Shown: piece after piece, positions 44,125-57,444 of the stretch
Layout: each line of letters opens with the position of its first letter
How positions within the stretch are numbered: the stretch's first letter is position 1
Assembly: GCA_009760855.2 (NCBI GenBank)
Contig: WPIO01000037.1
Coordinates: 786,001-850,000, forward strand
DNA from: Cristatella mucedo
Taxonomy: Eukaryota > Bryozoa > Phylactolaemata > Cristatellidae
Direction: 5' to 3'
Length of the DNA stretch: 64,000 bases
Program-made: the position numbers and the translations under genes
The notes under the pieces: model-generated
What the model saw: the letters and a program-made list of their open reading frames with translations, nothing else
The model's database searches: none
What the model was told of the DNA's origin: nothing

Positions 44125-44290
44125 TGAAGGCTTGGCTACCAAATGCGTACCCAAAGTCACTTAGCTTAGAGTGAGCCACAGAAAACTCCTACGTAAAACT
44201 CACATAGTCTTTGTGGCATTGTGGAGTAGCAGACTGACGCATATTATATTACATCACCTCAGTCTGCTCGCAAGGACAGCTGGGCAATTG
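44125..44290 (-). repeat. Interspersed repeat family R3, copy 3 (inverted)
   Basis: ACCAAATGCGTACCCAAAGT, GAAAACTCCTACGTAAAACT and CTTTGTGGCATTGTGGAGTA are the diverged reverse complement of about 8630-8740. Confidence 0.5.
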
Positions 44291-45061
44291 GTGGTGCTTC
44301 TCTTAATATATCTCTCTAGCTGATGCTGTTTCTGCAAGCAAACCCGAACAGCCTTTTCTGTTCAAAGGTCAAGCTCACACAACGGCGGCGCAATAGGCGA
44401 GAGTATACCACCAGGCCGGAGTAGACCTGGTGTTAAAACGGCCTAATCCACTTTATACCCCAGAGGTATATTATGGTCTTCGCCACTTTGTACCCCTCTT
44501 GGTCAAATTATGCCACGTCAAATCAATAGTTTTGAGCGATATACATACGAATCTTCACGTGATGGCTTACAAATCCGCGCCGGCGGCGACTCTGGCACCT
44601 CATTCTCTGCTGTCTCCCGTCCTAATCTTAAGGCACTCTTTTACTCAAATTACTCACCCACATCGTCTTTTCCAAAAACTGTTCCTTAAGTCGGAATGTT
44701 GGCTACCGTGTGCGCGCCGAAAGCTCCTTCACGCTGTAGAAAACTCTCCAGCATAGCAAGGCACCTAGTCATTGTAACTCGGCGCCGTTACAGACGGCGA
44801 AACAAGTAAATACTGCGCAATTGTGAGCGGACCTTGATTCAGTAAGGAATCTTGAAAACCAGCGATTCCCTTTCCAGTTGTAGAAGCAGCTACTCGTGTC
44901 TCACTTCCGGTGCGAGATTTTCGCTGTTCGGCTGTAAATCCACGAAACAGCGAGTGGCTTTCCAAGTTTCCCTTTGCTTCAGCTCGCATTTTCCGGCTTA
45001 ATTCTCGAGTTGTATGCGTCCCGGTATTTTCAATTGGAGATCGTCGGTGATCGATCCTGTG

Positions 45062-45136
45062 GCTCGGTAGGACCGAGGCTCACGAGCTCGGTAGGACCGA
45101 GGCTCACGAGCTCGGTAGGACCGAGGCTCACGAGCT
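45062..45136. repeat. 24-bp tandem repeat, 3 copies
   Basis: CTCGGTAGGACCGAGGCTCA plus CGAG is repeated three times. Each unit contains a small hairpin (CTCGGT-AGG-ACCGAG). Confidence 0.85.
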
Positions 45137-45334
45137 CGCAGCTCCCGCACTCTCTTCCGTGCCGCCTGCGCTCTAGCCTGTAGCGATGCCGCTCCGCTGG
45201 CACCGCTAATGACGACAGCAGTTCACGCTTTTCGACAGCAGCAGGAAGAAGGGCGAGGAGTATAAGCTAATCCAAGGACCGGGTAAGTAAGGACGGCCTC
45301 TGGCTGTCTGCTGCCATGATCTCAGTGTCGATCG

Positions 45335-45800
45335 TTGATTTACATTGCAGCGTTTCAGAATCTCCTCGCGCCGATGCGTTCTCAAGTGCCTCTATTTCAA
45401 CTAAACATGAGCAAACCACTTGTCTACAAAGCTAGACGACCGCACCAAGTCACACGTGATCGTAAACAACTAGACTGGTTACCAATTGAAAAGCGGAACC
45501 AAAAATCCGGCACCTGCATTCAAGGCCCGCAACAGCTTTGCGCGCTCCTACCTATCTCAGCTATTAACTGACGTTGTATCTACTAGTATGTTGAGATCAT
45601 CTGATCCTCTTACCCTGGCTATCCCATTTTTTAGACCAGAGGCTGTAGGTGATCATTCCTTTTGCTCATTTGGCTCTAGATTTTGGAATTTCCTTTAACA
45701 TTCTCTTTGTGCAGATGCTTTAGTCTATTACCACAGCTCTGACTGCCTCCGAAAGCTGATTTAATTGATCAAGTTGAAAAATCTCACTTTCATGTATATT
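45335..45800 (+). mobile_element. LINE RT C-terminal fragment
   Basis: It reads DRKQLDWLPIEKRNQ at about 45460-45505, then ARNSFARSYLSQLLTDV and FCSFGSRFWNFLP to 45700, matching the conserved LINE C-terminal layout with frameshifts. It lies inside the TIR-bounded segment 44401-46057. Confidence 0.6.
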
Positions 45801-46587
45801 CTTTTTTTAAATATCGGAGCAAGTTCTTTGTCGGATATCAGCTGAAATTGGTTGCAAATAATCCCTGTCTGGAGAATCGCCACTGAACAATTAACAATAA
45901 TTAAAATAGTTTAAATTAAAAGAGTTTAAGAATTTCGTGCTCTGCGTATACTTCTTTCAGATGGGGTATATTCTGGCCTGGAGGAGTGTAGTTTGGTCTA
46001 GCATACTTTACACCCCGGGTACAAAGTGACCAAGGCCGTTTTAATCCGGGTATACTCTGGGCGGAATGTACTATGGCCTGTTACACCGGGATGTCAAAGT
46101 GCATGGACGCAGTGCTGCAGCATCCACCTCGCGGAGCAGTACAAGCAATGGCGCACTGATGTGGTTAGGCCACAGCTTCACATCCGTCTTTCGGCCTAAG
46201 TACGCATTCGATGGCTGGATGCTTGAGTCTCCGTTGGACGTACGCAGGAGCCAACGTTTTTGAACGAAGGGGCCAGAGCCAGACGAACAGCGGGCCCATT
46301 AACGCACTTTCATACTAACCGGTTTGTGTCAGCCAGCGCAGCGACTCGCGCTAGCGTGGACTCCAGAGACTTGCAACAAGCAGCGGCTATGTCTGCACGG
46401 CCTTCCGGCGTAAACCAATGACCACATTCAAGCATAACTAGGATGGTATATTTTTGAAGGGGTTTTGAATTCGTTTCCTGCAAGATATCTACGTATTCAG
46501 CCCGATCAAGAAGCTTGCCCAAACAAGTGCGGGCGAACTATTTTCTGCGAACTCAGTGTGTAAATATATATATATATATATATATAA

Positions 46588-46720
46588 TTCATTTGTATAG
46601 CGCCCCAAGATAACTCAATCTCTATTCAGGCGCTTCACATATGCCTCGGGGCTCGAGCCCGCGACCTCAGCCAGACCTTGGTCGGGACGAGTACCTTAAC
46701 CGCTGGACCAAACCAGCTTG
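46588..46720 (-). mobile_element. SINE family B copy
   Basis: The inverted tail (GTATAGCGCCCCAAGATAAC, then CTCTATTCAGGCGCTTCACA), GGGGCTCGAGCCCGCGACC and CCTTAACCGCTGGACCAAAC are present. It is preceded immediately by an AT microsatellite (46567-46587). Confidence 0.7.
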
Positions 46721-48534
46721 GCCTACGTTGTCTATCGATGTTGAGGCTCACCTTGGATTTTGGAATAGGTGCCGTAAAGCCGGAAATAATTCCCGAGCCT
46801 GACGGGACACATGCATTATTTTGGCGTCTATTTTGCGTGATGCCAATTCCGCGAGCTCTGATGGCGCTGAAACGGCGGCTAAATCAGCCAGACTACGACA
46901 CTGATGTTCATCGCTCGTGGTTTTTTGAATTATGGCGATAAGGAACCGATAATGCGATAGTCTATGGTCAGGGCCGCATAAAAGCCGAAGCTCGAGATAG
47001 AAGCGGAGGCGGACTCGCTGTGTGTACATGTTGCCGTACGGACGCTCGTCTTCGCTGCCGCGCTCCGCTACCGTCGGCATTCGTGCGAGCGCGTTGGCGC
47101 TGTCGGCGCCTACACGTTGCTGGCCGCGATACCGGTATTCGTGCGCGCGCGTCGGCCGCGGCGGCTATCGCCGCGCTACGAGCGCTGCTATTGCGGACTT
47201 GTTCTGCCAATACGCGGAAGCCACTGCCGTCGCCGCCGCCGCACGGTTCCCTTTGAAACAGCGCCGGTATTGACAGGTATGGCCAGAGAGCAATATTTAT
47301 TTATTATTTATACACTTGACCTCCTTCTGTCCTGGTATACGTCTCGCACTCCAGTGCGATGCGTGCTGTCGACGCTCAGCGCAACTGACGTCGAAACGTC
47401 GTACGCATTCGGACGTTCGGACTTCGCGTCAGCGCCATTCCTGGAGCACTTAGCCAAATGGCGCGAGCACTGCAACGACGCGACGGCTCACATACCAAAC
47501 TTGAATCGTTGTAGCGCGGTGTCCGTCCAGGCGAACTGTCCTGCTCGCTGCGTAGCAAGAAGTGGCCGAATTACGAGACCGCTGTCAGCGTTGGCAAGCC
47601 GGTATAAAGCGGCAGAGCAGAACGGCTGTCCCAAGCGCCGGATACAGTTTTAAGGGCGACTTTCCCGGCTTGCTGCGTAACAAGTGGTGGACAAATAGCG
47701 AGCCCGCTCGCAGCTGTGGGGCTCCTGCCTGGCCGGTATAGGAAATAATCAGCTGGTGCAGGCAATATAGCTCCTCTTAGCCTGTGGCCACAGTACGACA
47801 GCGCCTAGTTTGAGAATAACTTGTGAAGGGCTTACGCCTACTTAGGTTAGATTGGGCTCCATAATAGCCCATTACGAAAGCTCGTCGGGTGACTCGCCAG
47901 TGCCCTACCCGTTATGTCGGCCTGGCAACTGTCCGCGGCCAGCTTCCACTCGACAGCCATCTTTTGTGGAGCATCGCCTTGGTGCTAGTGCGCCTCCTCG
48001 GGGTGCCTGAGACTGCTGCAGCTGCTGCTGACAGTCGCCTGCTGGGCCGCCACGCTCCTGCATCTCGCTTTCTCTGCTGCGATAGCCGGATGCTCGCGGG
48101 GCACGTCTCATTGCAGCCAGGGTGGAGCCGGCATGACTGAGCACTACGCAGCATCTTCGCTGAAGGTAGAGCCGGCATGATTGAGCCGCCTTGACCTTGA
48201 TACTGAACATAGTCGCTGCGCTCGCGCGCGGGAGTGTTGGCCCGCTCGAGGCTCACTCGTGCTCGGGCTTGAGAGGGTGCGTTCGTGGGTGCGAGTGCGC
48301 TCGAGCGCACGCGTGCGGCTACAAGCGTGTGAATTGGCTCTGTCGGCCGTGCTTTGATATTGGTGTCCGGCTCCTCGTAGTGACATTTTGCTCGCTAGAT
48401 CGTTGCATTAGTTCCATGCTTTCGTCAGACCACTTTCAGCTACTTACTACTGAAAAAAAATTTGAGCGTGATTGGCTTAGGGAACCGCAGCCAAGTGAAG
48501 TTACGAATGTGTGAGATCCCTCTAGACATCCTTG
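46721..48534. other. Unassigned sequence with GC-rich part 46980-47250
   Basis: No recognisable exon. Open frames across the GC-rich part show no domain. Confidence 0.4.
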
Positions 48535-48755
48535 CGAACGCTTGTGCGTGCTGACACTGTGCATGCTGCCACTAACCATACTTGCATGCTGACCCTGTGC
48601 ATGTCACCCCTAACCATGTTATTCATGTTGTTTATCAAGCATGATATTACTCACCATTCAATCGCGTTTCCCTTTGCAGCAAATGTAAAGCGCCTAGAAT
48701 GAGATTGAGTTCTCTGAGGGCGCTTTATCAAGTGCATTATTATTATTATAACTTA
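48535..48755 (+). mobile_element. LINE 3' UTR copy
   Basis: It is nearly identical to the 3' UTRs at about 7735-7978 and 10445-10660 (GCATGCTGACCCTGTGCATG, CATGTTGTTTATCAAGCATG, GCGCCTAGAATGAGATTGAG) and ends in (TTA)n. The copy is 5'-truncated, as is usual for LINE insertions. Confidence 0.75.
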
Positions 48756-49115
48756 TGTCCGATCTACACTGGTTACTCATCTAGCAGCGCATCGACTTTA
48801 AGGGCCTTCTTACTCACTGCTTTGTCGCCTCATTCTCTTGCTCCGGCCTACTCGTCTGGAATACTTACTCCTCGGCCCACCTTTCCTCTTACGACCCGCT
48901 CTTCTGGCAGTCATCGCTTAACTGTGACTCTGGCTAACCTTAGATCCTTACTAGACCGTGCCTTCGGTTCGTATGCCCCAAAAGACCGGATCTCACTAAA
49001 GACTGACATCGTAACATACCCGGACTTGATAGCATTTAAAAAGCTACAGAGCCACATAATTGTCCAAGCGTTTGCACCGACCTTGTCGATTGCGCACATA
49101 TACTTACGAGGGCTT
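48756..49115 (+). mobile_element. LINE C-terminal fragment
   Basis: It begins with DLHWLLI-like sequence (about 48756-48800), then IDFKGLLTHCFV-like and LAPAYSSGILTP segments and a diverged C-terminal domain with FGSYAPK (about 48960-48985). It directly follows another LINE 3' end, so two insertions are stacked. Confidence 0.55.
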
Positions 49116-49254
49116 CCATTATTCGTATTATTGTGAACTGTTTTCTGTACATTCATCCTTTTCAGCGTAATGTACGTCACGTGCCTGAAAAGTACCGTAG
49201 TTCTTTTAGGTGGCCACACTACCCCCGGGTTTTAGCCCAAGGGAGGATGTTCAC

Positions 49255-49375
49255 ACTTTCATGAACCTGTTCGTGAGTTCGAGTCCTGCAGCTGGCGATC
49301 TTGAATTGCCCACTGCAAGCGATGGTAATAGCCGTTAAGGCTCTTATGTCGGAATGTAAATGAGACTTAAATCAG
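49255..49375 (+). mobile_element. Degenerate SINE family A copy
   Basis: A B-box-like GAGTTCGAGTCCTGCAG is followed by the conserved body (CCCACTGCAAGCGATGGTAA, then GCCGTTAAGGCTCTTATGTC). The 5' head is poorly preserved. Confidence 0.6.
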
Positions 49376-51204
49376 GTAACTCCTGCATAAATATTGTAAT
49401 ATTCACCTAAGTAACAGGTTTCAATTTATTTTTGTCATTGGGTATACAGTGTGTTTTCCTGATCACACATGCCTAAAATAAAAAGAAAATCGCTAAATGT
49501 TTTCACACAAACTTTGCGGCTGAGGTCAGGGGAATACAAATTATGAAATGTTTCGTTTTATTTGGCACGGTGAGGACGGCAGGTTTTCACGCATAGCACG
49601 CATTGAGCCGATGTCCGAATTTATGAGCTTTAGGGACGTAACGGTATGGATTCAAAGGCGAAGTCAGGAGATGGCAGGGGTGGCTCTGCTACCACTGCCA
49701 CCTACCAGGCCAGGTGTGGCAGCTGCCACCCCTGGCCTAGTAGGTGAGAGCCGAGTCTGACACCCGGTCGGGCGGCCGAGCTTTCGCGGCGGTTGCCCCC
49801 TTGGTGATTTTTCAGGCTGCATGACGCCCGAATTCGCTGAGGGGACGCCCCACAGATCCCCCTTTGAAGGGGTTCTCTGCTCCAGGCCCCCCGTGCCACC
49901 CTAATGCTCCAATCCTGGCTTCAACTCTGTATGGATTAGTATTAATTGAAGTGTAGCAGTACAGGTGCCTTAAGTGAAAATTTTAGTTTACAATATTGCA
50001 GAGCAAGAGATTAGTGAAAGAGTTGGATTTGATTGGCATGGCACAAGAGGTTTCCTGCATCCATTGCATGCACTTTCCTAGTTTTGTGGACGATCAGAGC
50101 AGAGAAGAGCGAAAAGGGTACAACGTGAAAAGGTCTCCTAATATGAGCGAGGCCAGCAAGAAACATACTTCGACACGCCTGTCGGGGATCAAGACCAATT
50201 GTTAGCACCTCATTTCACATTCAAACGCTTTTAGAGAACTCTTGAAGGTAATTTAAACAACTGCCGCTCGCTAGATAAAATATCTTGCACAATATTAGGT
50301 AATATGGGAAGCACACATTTTTAATATACTTATATGACCCTCGTGCTTTTACTGGCTGACACAAGGGAGAAGAGAGAGAGAGAGCAGTGAAGTTTGCTAC
50401 GCCAAGACTTTGGCTATAACCGAGTGACAGCGCCGCCAGCAACTGCTACATCTGCATTGTCGATCCTTCCAAACGTCGAGCTGGCAAGAGCCTCCGAGCA
50501 TCATGTATCCACGCATTCCTTTATCCGTCGTCGCATTAGCCCTGAGCTTTCCGTCACGTCACCGCACCTGCGGAAAGGGGTCGTCAGGAGAAAGCAGAAA
50601 GTTGGACAGCGAGGAATATATTGCAGATCTAGATTCCACTTTCGCAGATGTGGCTGAGGAGAGAAAGCCGTACTCCCTGACGAGAAACGCCTCGGCAATG
50701 CGATCGGAGGCCGTGGTCTTACCAAGTCCAGCGTTGAGCTTCTGACGTCTACGCTTGATGAGTAGAACTTGTTGGAAGGAAGTACAAAAGTGACAGATCG
50801 TCGAAACCGCCACCGAGTCTTTCCAACTTCTTCAGTCGGCAAGATTGACTGCATCACTTCTGCATCGCTCTGGCCGGTCCATTTGAAGCTATTTGAGTCA
50901 CATGTAAATCCGAGTGAATATAGCGCCGAGTGCTAAGACACTTCATCCACTCGCCTCAAAGTCGAGCCGCTTCATAGCGGGACCGATTACCCGCCTCTCC
51001 CTTTAGCTCATTTTGTGCGCTTCTCAAAGAGTACTGACTGCACCAGTGTCAGTACATAGCGGAGCACCTAGAAGTGTATGGCGACTGTGGCTTTGAGGTC
51101 ATTGGAAACCTATTAACCGTGTCATTGCTGATGGTCACCCGAGGTGGTTTCTCGACGTTTCCCAGTCTTAATCGCCTACGGGGACAGCCGGGACGCTAAG
51201 GAGC
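49376..51204. other. Unassigned sequence
   Basis: It contains a complex hairpin-prone stretch near 49675-49745 (CAGGGGTGGC with GCCACCCCTG, and CCTACCAGGCC with GGCCTAGTAGG). No coding signal. Confidence 0.4.
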
Positions 51205-51292
51205 ACAATCACAAATGTAGCGCCTAGAAAGAGATTGAGTTCCCTGAGGGCGCTTTATCAAGTGCATTATTATTAATTTTATTATTTTCACA
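51205..51292 (+). mobile_element. LINE 3' terminal fragment
   Basis: GTAGCGCCTAGAAAGAGATT, CCTGAGGGCGCTTTATCAAG and a TTATTATTAATTTTATTATT tail: only the last 80-90 bp of the LINE 3' end. Confidence 0.65.
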
Positions 51293-51409
51293 ACAGCGAC
51301 TGGACGATGAGCGCCAGGTTCTCTGTCTGGAAGAGTGGTAGCAAGAAAGAGTCACTGGTTGGGCACAGAGCGTTGGATTGTGCCAACGCCGACATTTTGC
51401 CAAGTTCGG

Positions 51410-51965
51410 CCTCATCAAGCCATCCGCCCCTGCTCTAGACAATAAGTCGCCGGCTTTCAAGTAGCTTAAAGATGTCTTACCACAGCTGTCTCAGGCAAAG
51501 GTTGAAACTAGCGTCTTATATAGACACCAGACGAAGAAGACTGTAGAGTGCGACGAAGACGTCAAGAATCTGAACACGTCGAAGAAAGTGGCTCGGAACA
51601 ATATCGTTTCAGCGGTTCGTGGCTATCTAGGCAGTCAGAAGTCTAGGCGATCACGGCTGAAAACTCTGAGCAGGTGGTTCAAGCTCGCCCTCATCAAGCC
51701 ATCCGTCCCTGCTCTAGACAGTAAGTCGCCGGCTTTCAAGTAGCTTAACGATGTCTTATCGCAGCTGCCTCAGGCAAAGGTTGAACCTGGTGTCTTATTT
51801 GGACACTAGAGGAAGAAAATTGTAGAGTGACGAAGACGCCAAGAATCTGAACACGTCGAAGAAAGTGGCTCGGAACAATATCGTTGCAGCGGTTCGTGGC
51901 TATCTAGGCAGTCTGAAGTCACGGCAATCACGGCTGAAAACTCTGAGCAGGTGGTTCAAGCTCTC
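51410..51965. repeat. Tandem duplication of about 279 bp
   Basis: Copy 1 starts CTCATCAAGCCATCCGCCCC at about 51411 and copy 2 starts CTCATCAAGCCATCCGTCCC at about 51690. The copies share AAGTCGCCGGCTTTCAAGTA, ATCTGAACACGTCGAAGAAA and ACGGCTGAAAACTCTGAGCA with few differences. A coding-like AEG origin is possible, but both copies carry stops in all frames. Confidence 0.8.
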
Positions 51966-52469
51966 ATTAATACTATGCCAGCATGGGAGGCGGAATTTCC
52001 AACAGAGTCCGAAGCCGTGGCGCTCATCTCAGGTAATTTGAAGGAGTACAGTGGAGCTTAATTAGAGGAGCAAGGTTATCACCGGGATATGCTAGACTTT
52101 TTAAGTTCGTAAGCAATAACAGTGTAACAGAACCAGGGTGGGTTGACTATTTGGGGGGCTTCTTCGAGTTAGCGACTTGCAGTATAGCCAAAAACCTAAG
52201 CATTTCTAATTCCTTTTGAGTGGTCCTTTTTTGTCTGACTTCAGAGTAAACACATGTTAATCTGGATTCATTATGTGTTCTTTATGGCTAAATTTGAACC
52301 AGGAGACGCGAACTACCAGTTTTCTCATCGAAAATATGTCAATTTCAAGTTAACCTCTGTCCTAGTTACAAGAGAAATGTTTGCATGGTATAATGAGCCT
52401 TTTCTATACTCCTAAAGCGTAAGCCATTGGGAAATAACACCGACTACCACGGGAAACAAAATGGGGCTA

Positions 52470-52796
52470 CATAGTATAATAGCAGCAGAGGCACCTCGAT
52501 CAGAGTCACGGTGGGTGGCACGAACGTCCTCCGTTCTATAATAGCAGATGAGGCACCTCGATCAGAGTTACGGAGGGGGCACACGCATGTCCTCCGTTAT
52601 ATAATAGCAGATGAGGCACCTCGATCGGAGTCACAGCGGTGGGGGCACGCATGTCCTCCGTTATATAATAGCAGATGAGGCACCTCGATTGGAGTCACGG
52701 CGGTAGGGGGCACGCATGTCCTCCGTTATATAATAGCAGATGAGGCACCTTGATTGCATTGACGTGGGAGGCAGGCATGTTCTCCGTTATATAAAA
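52470..52796. repeat. 62-65-bp tandem repeat, 5 copies
   Basis: GGCACCTCGAT recurs at 52490, 52552, 52615, 52679 and 52744. Each unit contains ATAATAGCAGATGAGGCACC and ATGTCCTCCGTTATATAATA. The period drifts 62, 63, 64, 65 from left to right because of small indels in the G-rich part. Confidence 0.85.
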
Positions 52797-52839
52797 GATA
52801 AAGCCCAGTCTTGCTTCGCGAAAGGCCTGCTGAGTTCGC

Positions 52840-53595
52840 TCGGTAGCTTAGTTGTGAACGCTCTCAGGATTGCAGATGTGAGCCACGCGACTTCGGTCAA
52901 GAGGGGACATGAGCACTATTTGTACTTTCTTCACCCGAGTTTAAGGTTCAGAGGTTAAGGTGCCGATGAAGACTCTTCCACGCCGTCTGCAGGTACTCCG
53001 GGATCTGACAGCCTGCGGGAGCGTGACACACGTCACGTGCCAGGTTTGTCTGTCGTGATTGTCGCAGGTGCCACATCACGAAACTTCTCGCCGAAATCTG
53101 CACTGGCTCTCTAGCAAGGGGCGCATCCATTTCTAGGTCTTAACACAAGGATTGGCTGGCAGGATCTTTCATTCTCTCGCTCCAGCCTAATATCAGAGCC
53201 ACTCCCCAATCAAGCAAGGCAGATCTTACCGATACCGATATATCGATACCGCCTGATCTTATGGCCCTAATCCTTTAGCTGTGCCTCGAGCAAATCTGAA
53301 GTCGCTTGGAGGCCGTGCCTTTAGTTCGTGTGCTCCCAGAGCCTGGAACTCACTCCCTCTGGACGCCACTACATTCCCTGAATTGACGTCATTTAAAACA
53401 AAGCTTCATACAGACATCTTCCTCAAATCATTCGCTCGGTCCCTGTTGATTGTCTTGTGTGTGCTTATGTGTGCTAGCCGTGTTTTTCGTATTATTACAA
53501 ACCATATCGACACGCTTCCTTTACAGAGAACGCAAATTGCTTAGACAAGTATTTAGTTCATCTAGGGTGCTATGCAAATCTATTTTTAGTATTAT
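52840..53595 (+). mobile_element. LINE RT C-terminus, plus strand
   Basis: Segments equivalent to RRLQVLRDLTACGSV (about 52985-53020), LHWLSSKGRIHF (about 53100-53135) and GGRAFSSCAPRAWNSLPLDA (53305-53370) with TSFKTKLHTDIFLKS (to 53425). A degenerate 3' UTR runs to about 53595 with a TATTATTATG tail. Confidence 0.6.
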
Positions 53596-53599
53596 TATG

Positions 53600-54649
<1,050 letters not shown>

Positions 54650-55694
54650 ATAGGCAGACGCAGCGACTCGCTCTTCCGACCAAACGTCAACGGAGGCTTC
54701 GATTGCAGCTAAATCAGCATCCAAGCAGCCTCCCGTCACCGGTTGCATTATGCATTCGACGTCTGCACTTTGCCTTCCTTTGGCCTTCCCCTTCCCCATT
54801 GGCCCTCGGCCTTTCGTACTCGAGCCTCCTCCAGCGCTGCTTCGAGAGCGGTTCGCCTGCCTGAGATAGATCATGTTGGCGGTCAAATTGAGCCCCCCCC
54901 CCGCTCGTTCGAGCCAGCGCGACAGATAGTCGGCGAGTCGCCTTCATTGGATGGCGCCGAAAAATGAATGGAATGGTATTTCATGTCGCCAACACGCACT
55001 CCACAGAACTTCGACCTGGTGCCGACGTAAGTCGCGACACAGCCTAGGTCGCCGTCGAGGTTAAGACGCTGCCGGCTAAACCGGTTACTGGTCGTGTGCA
55101 CACGATAGTCGTGCATAAATCAGACTCGCGGCGCTGCGCCTAAAATGAGCACAGATCGGCGCCGGCCGTTTGTCCGTCGGTGCCGTGGACTGACAAGTGG
55201 GACCGAACGAGGAGGCCGGATGCAGGGGGCAGGCGGTAAGGCTGGCGCTTGTAGTTAACAGATGGACAACTACAGAACCGCACATTGCTGCACCGGTCAA
55301 TGCAAGGCTCAACGGATCAGCAAAAAAAGTGGGGCTTCGGAGTGCTGCCTGCGAGGGTCTCCCCCACCCCGCCCTCGACCATCGGAGGCCCGGAGGCGAG
55401 CCAGCAGTCAGCCTTGACTTTCCCCGCCAGTCGGCCTGACAGATGGCGTGGCGGACTAGCAAGCATGGATCGTAAACGTAGATAAGCGACAGCGATGATC
55501 AACTAGCCTCCAGAAACCGGCTATAGTCACATAGTTTGCAAGAAACGTCAAGATATCTTCGCGTGCTGCAGCACACCTTTTGCCGTACTCTTGGGCAGAG
55601 CAGTTCTCTAAATAGACATAAGCACGCTAGCAGCCATCGCGATATTATGGACAACGAGCGAACAGGCGACCGTGGTACCATGGCCGCCGCCCTA

Positions 55695-55807
55695 GTTTGG
55701 CCCATGGATAATGTGCTCCCTTGTACAAGCCAAGGTCTTAGGCTCGAGCCCTGTGACACATACGAAGCGCCTGAATAGAGATCGATTTCTCTTAGGGAGC
55801 TATACAA

Positions 55808-55813
<6 letters not shown>
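55695..55813 (+). mobile_element. SINE family B copy
   Basis: An A-box-like TTTGGCCCATGGATAATGTG and B-box-like TAGGCTCGAGCCCTGTGAC are followed by the LINE-like tail (GAAGCGCCTGAATAGAGATC, then TCTCTTAGGGAGCTATACAA), which runs directly into the AT tract at 55815-55880. Confidence 0.7.

Positions 55814-55814
<1 letters not shown>

Positions 55815-55880
<66 letters not shown>
55815..55880. repeat. AT microsatellite at SINE B tail
   Basis: About 65 bp of AT continuing directly from the SINE family B tail (TATACAAAAAATTATATATA). Confidence 0.9.
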
Positions 55881-55881
<1 letters not shown>

Positions 55882-56034
55882 TTTTTATGGACAACCTGCA
55901 CATCGGGGTATCAGGTAGCAAAGATAAGTGCAGCTATTCGGCAGAGCATCACAGCTAGCTTTAGTCTTTGTTCTGAGCCTCTGCCATTTCGTAGTAACAG
56001 CACTAAATAAACCCGATCCACGTACATTATAGGA

Positions 56035-56165
56035 ATAAATCGCTTTGCATAGCACCCTAAGAGAACTAAATCTCAATCCAGGCTCTTCACAACTAGCTGC
56101 AAGAAAATCAATAACCAAGGGCTAAATAACACGCAACGCATTACACTTAGAAAAATATGCAGAAG
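56035..56165 (-). mobile_element. LINE 3' terminal fragment, minus strand
   Basis: TTTGCATAGCACCCTAAGAG and the following 100 bp parallel the minus-strand copy at about 37030-37120, including CAATAACCAAGGGCTAAATA beyond the terminal stem. Confidence 0.5.
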
Positions 56166-56169
56166 CAAA

Positions 56170-57440
56170 CAAGTGTCAAGCATAGATCATAATGAAAAAT
56201 CAAGCTCTGACGACACTCTGGGCCTCGTTCATTTGGATCCTTAGTACGTACGTTGTTAGTACTCTTTCCTCAGTATTTTTGCGAAACACGGCTAAACAAG
56301 TCGGTGGCTCTGAATTGATCCGACTGAGGTTGGTCGGCACTCCGAAGAAAAAGCCAAGTGCGGTCAATGCATGACAAAAGCAGGCCACATTATTGCTTAG
56401 ACGGGTAACGCGCTATCGTCATAATTTGGATGATCGACCCGGCGGCCAAAGCCTTGGAGCCAACAAAGCAGGCGTCTTTCGATTTGGCGGGACATGTCAT
56501 GGACGGGTTGGTGGACACATCCACGAGATATTCTGGCCAATGTGGACAGACAAGTGGCATGGCCGTCTTGCGTCAGCAAGGAGTCGTTAACGACGATAGC
56601 TTGACTATTCATGACAGCGCGAGATTGCACTTGCTGCGCGCCTTGCATACTCTCTGGCCGCGGTAAGCGACGAGCCGGCGGCCAATAGAGGCTCGCGACC
56701 TGACCAAGCTTCGATAGACTTTGGGTAAAATATGTCTAGTCTCCATCGAAACGGCCGGAAGAGGTTGTTTTGGCGGCCACGTGATGGCCGTAAGCTCTTG
56801 GGACGGAAACTCGGACGGCAGCGTCTAGAGTTTCGTGTAGGAATTCGCATGGCCAGCCCGCAAGCGGATGCGGCCCGCATTAGGTAAACAGGACCCGGAT
56901 GATGCCAGGTGATTTCGTCACGCCTGCGAACAAGCTGACTGCGAGCTGGCTGCGGCAGCGAGCTGGCTTCGGCAGCGCTGCAGGCCCTGGGTACGCAGCG
57001 AGATTTCCGGCCGCCGCCGCGGCCGCCATTGCACAGGTCTCGCCGCCATGACGCAGGTCGCTCGTCGGAGTCCGGCCACTTTCTGACAAGGCAGTGCAAG
57101 CGCGCTAACATGCGGTCTTTTCCCCCACGGCAACGATATGCTCAAGCTAGCCTAGGATTTCCCAGGAAGCTTTTCTCGTGGAGCGTCAGTTCACCGCGAA
57201 GCTCCTATCTGCTGCCAAAGACGTTCAGGTCACTGCGGCGTTTCACTATAGCGTCGTGGACAGCTCGTTTAATTATGTGCAAAAGTCCCATAGGACACGA
57301 ACCGTGTGACCGCGAGCTACGAAGCTCGCCAGCCGGCCGTGCCCGATATCGGGAAGTCAGGAGTGCACTCCCTCTACCGGGTGCACCTATTAGCTTCCGC
57401 AGGTATCACCGGCGTGAGACATTAAAGGTCAATGCTGGTT
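56170..57440. other. Unassigned sequence
   Basis: No domain or repeat recognised. Short open frames only. Confidence 0.4.
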
Positions 57441-57444
57441 TAAC

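Larger units (their letters stand above)
44401..46057. mobile_element. 1.66-kb segment bounded by diverged inverted repeats
   Basis: Positions 44433-44460 (TTAAAACGGCCTAATCCACT...) match the reverse complement of 46017-46044 (TTAAAACGGCCTTGGTCACT...) at 23 of 28 positions. GAGTATACC lies outside both ends (44401 and inverted 46049-46057). The interior holds a LINE fragment and a 24-bp tandem repeat and has no transposase-like frame. It could be a foldback or MITE-type element with a later LINE insertion, or two MITEs in opposite orientation. Confidence 0.4.

Noticed and set aside
46748-47653. Possible gene in the GC-rich block around 47 kb
   Set aside because: Only short overlapping frames on both strands, with no domain and no coherent splice pattern.
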